DNA of 7,558 nucleotides from Candidatus Scatousia excrementipullorum (GTDB taxonomy: Bacteria; Cyanobacteriota; Vampirovibrionia; Gastranaerophilales; Gastranaerophilaceae): positions 1 to 7,558 of the forward strand of contig JADIND010000110.1 in NCBI GenBank assembly GCA_017694215.1, written 5' to 3'. Within the stretch, counting starts at the first letter, position 1, and each line of letters opens with the position of its first letter. The notes under the pieces are model-generated. The model did no database searches, had not been told where the DNA came from, and worked only from the letters and a program-made list of their open reading frames with translations. The position numbers and the translations under genes were made by a program. Shown in pieces: positions 1 to 5,356 of this stretch.

Positions 1-15
1 TCATTAAGCAATTCA

Positions 16-46
16 ACCCTCTCACAAAGAGAGAGGGTAAAGAGTT
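16..46 (+). repeat. Direct repeat copy 1 (31 bp), with hairpin
   Basis: This 31-base unit aligns without gaps to 205-235, with 27 of 31 bases identical by hand count. The last 15 bases (AGAGGGTAAAGAGTT) are identical in both copies. The unit contains an 8-bp perfect stem, ACCCTCTC (16-23) against GAGAGGGT (31-38), with a 7-base loop. The four differences lie in or next to the loop, so the stem ends are the better conserved part. Confidence 0.75.
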
Positions 47-48
47 AG

Positions 49-71
49 GTCATCCTGAATTTGTTTCAGGA
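49..71. repeat. Palindromic repeat, GTCATCCTGAA...TTCAGGA type
   Basis: TCCTGAA (53-59) pairs perfectly with TTCAGGA (65-71) around a 5-base loop. The left half GTCATCCTGAA matches the reverse complement of 439-449 at 10 of 11 positions. The right half TGTTTCAGGA (62-71) matches the reverse complement of 298-307 at 9 of 10. Related pieces therefore flank and punctuate the whole 49-450 stretch in opposite orientation. Confidence 0.65.
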
Positions 72-101
72 ACTTATACAGTATTAACTCCTTACCCTAG
101 C

Positions 102-122
102 CCTCTCCCATTGCGGGAGAGG
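102..122. repeat. Perfect 8-bp hairpin, CCTCTCCC/GGGAGAGG
   Basis: CCTCTCCC (102-109) pairs with GGGAGAGG (115-122) across a 5-base loop. On the + strand an A-run follows, not a T-run, so it is not a + strand terminator. It belongs to the pyrimidine-rich repeat family of this region. Confidence 0.6.
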
Positions 123-204
123 AAAAACCAAGCCTTCCTTGGTAAGGGAGGTGGCACGGAAGTGCCGGAGGGTTTATGGAAAACTACCCTCACCCGCCTT
201 CGGC

Positions 205-235
205 ACCCTCTCCCAGAGGTAGAGGGTAAAGAGTT
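205..235 (+). repeat. Direct repeat copy 2 (31 bp), with hairpin
   Basis: Second copy of the 31-base unit at 16-46. It keeps a 7-bp stem, ACCCTCT (205-211) against AGAGGGT (221-227), and the identical 15-base 3' part at 221-235. It is preceded by a small GCC-TTC-GGC hairpin (196-204) and a CCCTCACC motif (187-194), whose reverse complement GGTGAGGG recurs at 273-280. Confidence 0.75.
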
Positions 236-254
236 TGAGAATGACAGAAAGTAG

Positions 255-271
255 CAGCAATGCGATTGCTG
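255..271. repeat. 7-bp hairpin, CAGCAAT/ATTGCTG
   Basis: CAGCAAT (255-261) and ATTGCTG (265-271) form a perfect stem with a 3-base GCG loop. It sits between copy 2 of the 31-bp repeat and a GGTGAGGG motif. No T-tract follows on either strand, so a terminator role is unlikely. Confidence 0.55.
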
Positions 272-450
272 AGGTGAGGGGGCGGATTCTCGAGTCCTTC
301 TGAAACATTAACCGCTCCGGCTCATGAAAATTGTGATTGTTCAGAATCTTTTAACCTATACCGGCGGCAAGCCCCTGAAACACCAGGTAGGGGCATAAAA
401 TTACGTTTCGACTTCGTCTTAACGGATTTTGCAGCCAGTTCAGGGTGACA

Positions 451-537
451 TTTTTAGCCATTATGAGTAGAATTTGCTATATAAGATCCTATTAATTCTA
501 CTTGATAATCTTATTATTTTGATTTAATTTTATTTGT
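451..537 (+). promoter_or_regulatory. AT-rich leader of folC; weak promoter candidate
   Basis: Composition changes sharply here to AT-rich sequence running up to the folC start. A -35-like TTGATA (502-507) and a -10-like TTTAAT (523-528) are present, but their spacing of 15 bases is short. If this promoter is used, transcription would start within a few bases of the ATG at 538, giving a leaderless or nearly leaderless message. That would fit the lack of a Shine-Dalgarno sequence in front of folC. Other AT-rich hexamers (TATAAG at 480-485, GATAAT at 504-509) could also serve. Confidence 0.25.
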
Positions 538-1722
538 ATGAAAAATGGTTACAATGATGCTGTAAAGTTGTTGACTTCGCAGGGAAAGTTTTATATTAAT
601 CTCGGGTTGGAAAGGATTTCAAAGGTATTAGATTTACTTGGAAATCCACAGGATTCGCTTGATTGTATTCATGTTGCAGGCACAAACGGTAAAGGCTCCG
701 TGTGTGCAATTATTGCAACTGTCTTGCAATATGCCGGAAAGAAAGTCGGTCTTTATACATCTCCGCATATTTTTGATTATACGGAGAGAATTAAAATATT
801 TTTACCTTTTGCAGATGGCGGCACTGATATTCCTAAAGAGGATTTTGCGGAACTCGTTTTTAATGTTTGTGATACAGCGGAAAAAAATCAGATTCACCTT
901 ACGGAATTTGAAATACTTACGGCTGTTATGTTTTTGTATTTTGCCCGAGCCAATGTTGATGTTGTGGTTCTGGAAACCGGACTCGGCGGCAGATTTGATG
1001 CAACAAATGTGATTAAGAGCAATCTCTGTTCCGTCATTACGCACATTGACCTCGACCACACTGAAAGATTAGGAAATACAAAAGATAAAATAGCTTTTGA
1101 AAAAGCAGGGATAATTAAGAAGGATTGTCCTATTGTGACATCAGAAGGCTATGAAGCGATTAAAGATAAGGCAGATGAGTGTCATTCTTTATTTTTAATG
1201 GTTGCTCCTTTTGAGGATACGGCAAATCTTTCTCTCAAAGGAACTTATCAACAGGAAAATCTCTCTCTGGCTCTCGCTGCCGTAAGGCTTGTTTTCCCTG
1301 AAATATCAGAAGAGGTTATTCAGGAAGCTTTAAGGCACGTAAAACATCCTTGCCGTTTCCAGCTAATAGGGGAAGATTTAATTATTGATGCCGCACATAA
1401 TCCTAACGGAGCAATGGCATTGAGAGAAAGTCTTGATTTTTATTATCCTGATAAAAAACGGCGTTTTGTTTTTGGCTGTCTGAAAAATAAAGATTACCCG
1501 AAAATGATGAGTATTTTATTTGACAAAAATGATGAAATTTATCTCAATCATTTTGATTATCCTAATTCAGCAACTTTTGAAGAATTAATAAAAGCTTGTC
1601 CTTATGAAGCAAAAAAATTCACTTCATTAAATGATTTGCCAAAAGAAAAGCACACCATAACAATAGTGTGCGGTTCTTTTTATATGTTAAATCAGGTTAT
1701 TTCTCATTCTCTCCTTGACTAA
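538..1722 (+). CDS. folC: Bifunctional folylpolyglutamate / dihydrofolate synthase
   Basis: This Mur-ligase-family cytoplasmic enzyme adds glutamate to (dihydro)folates by an ATP-dependent acyl-phosphate route; in bacteria it commonly also makes dihydrofolate from dihydropteroate. Visible landmarks in the 394-residue protein, in family order, are: the LGLERI segment (22-27), P-loop GTNGKGS (48-54), TSPH (74-77), ETGLGGRFDATN (146-157), THIDLDHTERLG (168-179), and EKAGIIK (188-194), whose first lysine is normally carbamylated. Further on come GTYQQEN (235-241), HPCRFQ (270-275), DAAHNPNG (284-291) and a VCGSFY motif near the end. Length is slightly under the usual 420 or so, with no key motif missing. 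The ATG at 538 is supported because an in-frame TGA lies at 520-522 and the N-terminus fits the family. No Shine-Dalgarno is seen. The last 26 bases overlap the convergent glycosyltransferase gene. Confidence 0.95.
   Translation: MKNGYNDAVKLLTSQGKFYINLGLERISKVLDLLGNPQDSLDCIHVAGTNGKGSVCAIIATVLQYAGKKVGLYTSPHIFDYTERIKIFLPFADGGTDIPKEDFAELVFNVCDTAEKNQIHLTEFEILTAVMFLYFARANVDVVVLETGLGGRFDATNVIKSNLCSVITHIDLDHTERLGNTKDKIAFEKAGIIKKDCPIVTSEGYEAIKDKADECHSLFLMVAPFEDTANLSLKGTYQQENLSLALAAVRLVFPEISEEVIQEALRHVKHPCRFQLIGEDLIIDAAHNPNGAMALRESLDFYYPDKKRRFVFGCLKNKDYPKMMSILFDKNDEIYLNHFDYPNSATFEELIKACPYEAKKFTSLNDLPKEKHTITIVCGSFYMLNQVISHSLLD
1641..1680 (-). terminator. Probable intrinsic terminator of the glycosyltransferase gene, inside folC
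   Basis: GCACAC (1650-1655) pairs with GTGTGC (1666-1671). After two mismatches, AAAAGAA (1641-1647) pairs with TTCTTTT (1674-1680), so 13 of 15 positions pair across a 10-base loop. Read on the minus strand, the stem begins 16 bases after the glycosyltransferase stop codon and is followed by TTTTCTTTT, the layout of an intrinsic terminator. The + strand also has a T-run, but there it falls inside folC coding sequence, about 40 bases before its stop. The modest G+C of the stem limits certainty. Confidence 0.5.
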
Positions 1723-3259
1723 TCATTTCGGAGATTATATTGTTCAATTTTGCCGGAGTGAAATTTGTACATGTATTCCAGATTAGTGTCGGTTTAGGTT
1801 CTTTCAATGATGGCGATGGGTAGTCACTGTTACAGTAGCCTTTCAGCATATTTGTCGAACCGTCAACGTGAGGTGTATAATGAGAACAACAATTACAGAT
1901 TTTTAATATAAAACCGTAATCGTCAAGTTTCATTTTTAATTCCTGCAATGCGTCTATCATTCTTATGTGGCTTGATGTTGTGAATTTTTTTGTTTTGAAA
2001 ATAAATCTTACTTTGCACAAACCTTTTTCAGATATAAATTCAAGTTTACAGTTCAAATCTTTACTTCCTGCTGCTACTACTACATCTACAGACATTTTTT
2101 CCGTGTCAGCCGGTAAATCTTCAACCCCTTTTAGTTTATTTCTGATTTTTCTTATAGGAGGGAGATTGTTTATAATATGGCATAATGAATAAAGAGGATA
2201 TAAGCATAAAAGTCCGATTTCTTTAACCGTCAGTTTGGCATTAATCAAACTTATACCGAAAGCCGCAATCAGCATTAAGAATGTTAAAAGAACTATCTTA
2301 AAATCAACAAAGAAATAGTAATTGAATGAGTGTTTCATTATGATAAAATAAATTATCATAAGAAGCCAAATATTAGGGTAAAGCAGCGACAGTGCGTGTT
2401 CTGTGAATACAAAATTCTTTGTGAACAACTGCGGAATACAATTTCTGAATAATCCGAGCCTGTAGGAGAGTCTTGGTTTTTTGAACATATAATTTGAAGT
2501 ATCAACAACTGTCTGAATATTCGGATTATATGTACATTTGTGTCCTATTTTGGAGAGCAGAAGGCTGTATTTTAATTCGGTATTTATATCTTTGAAATCA
2601 ACATCACCGATTCTTTTAACAATCTGCTGTTTTATAATAAATACGCCTGAATCAGCCTGTGAAGCAAGTCCGAAAAGGGAACGGGCTTTTCTCATAAAAT
2701 TCATATGGTATTTTTGATATGCTGCCTTAATTTTATCAACAGGACCCAGGTTAGTCATATCAATAATTGTTTCCCCGCTGATAACAGAGGAATTTATAAG
2801 TGCTGCATTAACGGTTGTCAAGAAGTTAGGTGCGATGCTTCTGTCCGCGTCAATAAATACGTAAGAATCAATTAAATCATCCTGTGAAAGCTGTTCAAGA
2901 AGAATTGAAATGGCCTGATCTTTTCCGATTGTGCCAACGCCTTTCACATCAATTACTCTTATAAAGTTCTCTTCAATAAATAAGTCCTGTGAACCGTCAG
3001 TACAGTTGTCCAGTATTGCAAAAACCTTAAAATTGCTTATCGGATAATCCTGAGATTTTATTTCTCTGACCAGATTTTCAAGAGTTCTTTTGTTGTTGTG
3101 AGAATATATGACCACAGCAAGGTTGTCTTTTTCTTCGTACATAGAAAATCTTTTTTCTCTCTGAAATCTTGTGTCATTCAGATTTCTCACTGCGAGTGCC
3201 AGAAAATAAATCGTGTATGCTGCCGCAAACAAATACAATATATCTAAGATAATTTCCAT
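1697..3259 (-). CDS. Membrane-anchored family 2 glycosyltransferase with Cys-bearing C-terminal extension
   Basis: 520 residues. A hydrophobic N-terminal segment (about 3-24) precedes a GT-A type catalytic domain: start of the fold at LAVVIYSHNN (47-56), LDNCTDGS (83-90), GKDQAI (112-117), DxD-type D137-A-D139 that would bind metal and nucleotide-sugar, ADSGVF (202-207), and T227-E228-L229 where the family has its ED catalytic site. Three further hydrophobic stretches (about 289-308, 316-340, 347-364) suggest a membrane-embedded C-terminal half. Residues 375-520 form a soluble extension with C455, C457, C458, C476 and C497, possibly metal-binding; I do not recognise it. The substrate is unknown; a polysaccharide or lipid-linked sugar is likely. 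Start: AAGGGAG (3267-3273) lies 7 bases before the ATG. It may be cotranscribed with the gene at 3345-4124 (85-base gap); a weak TTTACA-18-TATTTT promoter is possible in that gap. Its end overlaps folC by 26 bases. Confidence 0.8.
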   Translation of the reverse strand: MEIILDILYLFAAAYTIYFLALAVRNLNDTRFQREKRFSMYEEKDNLAVVIYSHNNKRTLENLVREIKSQDYPISNFKVFAILDNCTDGSQDLFIEENFIRVIDVKGVGTIGKDQAISILLEQLSQDDLIDSYVFIDADRSIAPNFLTTVNAALINSSVISGETIIDMTNLGPVDKIKAAYQKYHMNFMRKARSLFGLASQADSGVFIIKQQIVKRIGDVDFKDINTELKYSLLLSKIGHKCTYNPNIQTVVDTSNYMFKKPRLSYRLGLFRNCIPQLFTKNFVFTEHALSLLYPNIWLLMIIYFIIMKHSFNYYFFVDFKIVLLTFLMLIAAFGISLINAKLTVKEIGLLCLYPLYSLCHIINNLPPIRKIRNKLKGVEDLPADTEKMSVDVVVAAGSKDLNCKLEFISEKGLCKVRFIFKTKKFTTSSHIRMIDALQELKMKLDDYGFILKICNCCSHYTPHVDGSTNMLKGYCNSDYPSPSLKEPKPTLIWNTCTNFTPAKLNNIISEMISQGENEK

Positions 3260-3344
3260 TTCATATCTCCCTTATTCCAACATTTTAAATAAAATAAGAA
3301 AAAATATCCATTATTGTAAATAAATGTATAGGTTTTCGGAGAAA

Positions 3345-4124
3345 TTATTCAGTCTGGATTGACAAATTCATTAGTTCAATGTCATCGTAATCGATGTAGC
3401 TTCTTTGCATGAGGTTTTTGCCTGTTGCAATAGTCACTTCATTCGGCTGGTTCGGGCGTATGAGATTGTTAGGTAGTTTGATTTTTTGATTATCTCCGTT
3501 AAGCTGAATTTCGGCAATTTTTGTTCCGTTAAAATAAACTTCCGGCGGTGAGGCAAATGAATTTCTGACAGAATTCTGTTTCATTGCTCTTGCCATTGCC
3601 GTATCAATTCCGATAATTGAACCAATTACAAGAAAGTTATTTTTAGTGAGAGTATTTTCACTCATTTTAAACGCTTTTGTAAAGAAAGGCCCGATGGCTT
3701 TGATTTGAAATTCTCCGGCATTGGCTGAATCTGCCGAAAAATTGTCATCTCCGAGATGCAGCATATCGGATTCTATAACTACATCCGTTGCATTACTCTT
3801 CTGTATCCCTAAAATCATAGGCTGTGAGGCTATTTCTTCATTTATTGTCAGTGAAAACGGGCGGTAGCCGTCTTTTTGAACGGACATTATGGTATCACCG
3901 ATGAAGTGTGCATCAAGCATAAAAGTTCCGTCTTCGTTTGTTTTGGTTTGAAAACCTTCTTTCGGAAGTGATACACGGGCATTTGCAATAGGTGCATTTG
4001 TTCTCGCATCAACCACTTTGTTCCCTGCTCCGACAGTAGATACACCGCCGGTTAGTGCTGATGCCAAAACTGTTGTATGTGATGTGAAAAATATTAATGC
4101 GATAAGTAAAATAATTTTCAACAT
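3345..4124 (-). CDS. Secreted protein with carboxypeptidase-regulatory-like beta domain
   Basis: 259 residues. A signal peptide is clear: lysine at 3, hydrophobic core 4-13, and a likely signal peptidase I site around residues 21-23 (VLA or ASA). Residues 34-94 look like a carboxypeptidase-regulatory-like (CarboxypepD_reg / transthyretin-type) domain, with the pattern VVDARTNAPIANARVSLP, then NEDGTF (63-68) and VQKDGYRPF (82-90). The rest (about 122-257) starts with LHLGDDNFSADS and has alternating hydrophobic strands ending in DYDDIELMNLSI, suggesting a second beta-sandwich, perhaps carbohydrate-binding; this is inference. No catalytic residues are recognised and no lipobox, membrane anchor or sorting signal is seen, so it is probably periplasmic or released. 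The Shine-Dalgarno GAGGG (4134-4138 on the complement) lies 9 bases from the ATG. It is probably the first gene of a unit with the downstream glycosyltransferase. Confidence 0.7.
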   Translation of the reverse strand: MLKIILLIALIFFTSHTTVLASALTGGVSTVGAGNKVVDARTNAPIANARVSLPKEGFQTKTNEDGTFMLDAHFIGDTIMSVQKDGYRPFSLTINEEIASQPMILGIQKSNATDVVIESDMLHLGDDNFSADSANAGEFQIKAIGPFFTKAFKMSENTLTKNNFLVIGSIIGIDTAMARAMKQNSVRNSFASPPEVYFNGTKIAEIQLNGDNQKIKLPNNLIRPNQPNEVTIATGKNLMQRSYIDYDDIELMNLSIQTE

Positions 4125-4157
4125 AAAATCTTACCCTCTTTTGACTGCCTTTTTATA

Positions 4158-4186
4158 ATAATACAACACTGCATTTTATTTATTAA
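4158..4186 (-). promoter_or_regulatory. Probable promoter of the secreted-protein gene
   Basis: On the minus strand a -35-like TTAATA (4181-4186) is separated by exactly 17 bases from a -10-like TATTAT (4158-4163). Predicted transcription starts near 4151, leaving a short leader that includes the Shine-Dalgarno at 4134-4138. The region is very AT-rich, so chance matches are easy. Confidence 0.4.
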
Positions 4187-4252
4187 CCTGTATTTAGATT
4201 AATAAGTATATTTCAGAAAAAGTAAAGATTTTAATTAATAAATGAAAATATT

Positions 4253-4281
4253 TTGTAAAAGAAACTATTTAAACTTATAAC
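4253..4281 (+). promoter_or_regulatory. Probable promoter of the DUF4422 gene
   Basis: TTGTAA (4253-4258) and TATAAC (4276-4281) are separated by 17 bases. Transcription would start near 4288, just ahead of the Shine-Dalgarno at 4295-4303. With the promoter at 4158-4186 on the other strand, it forms a divergent pair in the 183-base gap 4125-4307. Confidence 0.45.
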
Positions 4282-4307
4282 AATTTTACGTAATAGAGGT
4301 GAGTTAA

Positions 4308-5246
4308 ATGAATAATTTATCCGGAAAGTCTTCTGATAAGGTTAAAATTTTAGTTGCTTATCACAAAAAAGATACATTGTATAAAAATGAAATTTTGGTT
4401 CCGATTCATTGCGGTAGAACTGTTGCCTATGCAAAATCAAAGGATGGTGTTATTAGTGAGGAAGATTATAACTGGTTAGTTGAAAATTTAATCGGTGATG
4501 ATTCCGGAGATAATATTTCTTCATATAACAGAGCCTTAAACGAAATGACCGCAATTTATTGGGGCTGGAAAAATTATGATAAGTTAGAAAATCCAGAATA
4601 CATCGGATTTAGTCATTACAGAAGGTTGATAAATTTAACCGGAGGAAAAATAAACCCTTCATATGTTCTGGCGTCCCTCGGATATGATAATCAGGATAAT
4701 ATTACTAATATCTTTAAAGATTATGATATCATTGCACAATATCTCGATTTCACTACGGTTAATTCTACTTTTGAAACTATTGAAGATTATGTTAATGCCG
4801 TTGATTTGAAGAATAAACATGCAGGTATGTATAATGCATTTTTGAGATTTAGAGAAAAAAAGGGATATTATTCGAATAATATTTTTATAATGAAAAAAGA
4901 AGATTTTTTTGAATATTGCAACATAATGTTCAATTTGCTGCTTTCTGCATATGATGAGTTTTTGAAAAATGATGATGAAAGAATAAATACAAGATTCTTG
5001 GCCTGTTGCTCTGAATTTTTAACAGGGTTTTATATAGATTATTTAGTACATGATAAAGGCTACAAAGTTAAGAACCTCAAACTTTATGACATGATTTCAT
5101 TTAACGACAGGAAAAAGAAATTTTTAAGAAATTTTATAAATAATATTTTTTCTGTACGAAACCCGATTATAAATAATGAAAAATCCAAAATGTTAACGAT
5201 AATGGGCATTAAATTCTTTTTACCTTTTCAAAAAGTAAAAAAGTAA
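4308..5246 (+). CDS. DUF4422 family glycosyltransferase-like protein
   Basis: 312 residues. The first three quarters match the DUF4422 family, found in capsule, exopolysaccharide and lipopolysaccharide loci and thought to act as glycosyltransferases. Signs are KILVAYHKK (13-21), the VPIHCGR segment (31-37), a conserved block from DD (64-65) through NISSYN (69-74) and ELTA-like EMTAIYWGWKN (79-89), YIGFSHYRR (98-106), and a YDII segment after residue 130. No signal peptide or membrane segment is seen, so it is likely cytoplasmic or peripheral. Residues 278-305 form a short lysine-rich tail that aligns without gaps to the N-terminus of the ATP-grasp protein at 6479-7474. The start is well supported: AGAGGTGAG (4295-4303) lies close ahead of the ATG. 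The acceptor sugar cannot be told from the sequence. No clear terminator follows. Confidence 0.85.
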   Translation: MNNLSGKSSDKVKILVAYHKKDTLYKNEILVPIHCGRTVAYAKSKDGVISEEDYNWLVENLIGDDSGDNISSYNRALNEMTAIYWGWKNYDKLENPEYIGFSHYRRLINLTGGKINPSYVLASLGYDNQDNITNIFKDYDIIAQYLDFTTVNSTFETIEDYVNAVDLKNKHAGMYNAFLRFREKKGYYSNNIFIMKKEDFFEYCNIMFNLLLSAYDEFLKNDDERINTRFLACCSEFLTGFYIDYLVHDKGYKVKNLKLYDMISFNDRKKKFLRNFINNIFSVRNPIINNEKSKMLTIMGIKFFLPFQKVKK

Positions 5247-5292
5247 AATCAATAAAATTTATTTAGATTTGTGTGTGTTTGTTTAATTAATA

Positions 5293-5321
5293 TTGAAAAC
5301 TATAATAATATAGTTTATAAT
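5293..5321 (+). promoter_or_regulatory. Strong promoter with palindrome in the spacer, for the pilin-like gene
   Basis: TTGAAA (5293-5298) and a consensus TATAAT (5316-5321) are separated by exactly 17 bases. This is the best sigma70-type match in the window. The spacer is almost filled by a perfect inverted repeat, AACTATA (5298-5304) and TATAGTT (5309-5315), with a 4-base gap. A palindrome between -35 and -10 is a classic position for a repressor site, though AT-rich sequence makes chance palindromes common. Transcription would start near 5328. Confidence 0.6.
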
Positions 5322-5343
5322 AAAATTATCAGGGTATATTAAC

Positions 5344-5349
5344 GTGAGG
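5344..5349 (+). promoter_or_regulatory. Ribosome-binding site that sets the pilin-like start at 5357
   Basis: GTGAGG lies 7 bases ahead of the ATG at 5357, normal spacing for a Shine-Dalgarno sequence. Its first three bases could be misread as a GTG start codon for the downstream reading frame. The ATG frame, not the GTG frame, encodes the prepilin leader, so this sequence is better read as the ribosome-binding site. Confidence 0.7.
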
Positions 5350-5356
5350 ATTTTAT

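Larger units (their letters stand above)
1..450. repeat. Gene-free cluster of diverged intergenic repeats and hairpins
   Basis: No credible coding region is visible on either strand. The stretch is clearly richer in G+C than the AT-rich genes around it and is full of short inverted repeats: 16-23/31-38, 53-59/65-71, 102-109/115-122, 127-132/138-143, 153-157/162-166, 205-211/221-227, 255-261/265-271 and 371-376/389-394. Two motif families recur. One is pyrimidine-rich (ACCCTCTC, CCCTCACC) with its purine complement. The other is GTCATCCTGAA / TTTCAGGA, present at 49-71 and as diverged reverse-complement pieces near 236-246, 298-307 and 439-450. The arrangement resembles a composite of degenerate palindromic intergenic elements of the REP/BIME kind. 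Family identity and any function are inference. Confidence 0.7.

Noticed and set aside
1..450. CRISPR array
   Set aside because: Repeats are diverged, short and irregularly spaced, with no constant repeat-spacer rhythm and no cas gene nearby.
300..450. Decayed protein-coding gene or structural RNA
   Set aside because: No frame shows a recognisable motif and no tRNA-like or known riboswitch layout could be drawn; repeat fragments explain the visible structure better.
802..1059. Open frame on the minus strand within folC, and a + strand frame at 638-1012
   Set aside because: Both lie fully inside folC, whose protein shows every family motif; the alternative translations show no recognisable domain.
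1965..2192. Short + strand open frame inside the glycosyltransferase gene
   Set aside because: It is antisense to the C-terminal extension and last membrane segments, has no ribosome site, and its peptide looks like a random shadow.
3260..3344. Terminator or strong promoter between the two minus-strand genes
   Set aside because: No stem with a T-tract is visible, and the only promoter-like match (TTTACA, 18-base gap, TATTTT) is weak in very AT-rich DNA.
5211..5245. Possible terminator at the end of the DUF4422 gene (CTTTTTAC ... GTAAAAAA)
   Set aside because: The stem is almost all A-T, falls within the coding end, and lacks a G+C-rich core; it is more likely lysine and phenylalanine codon bias.
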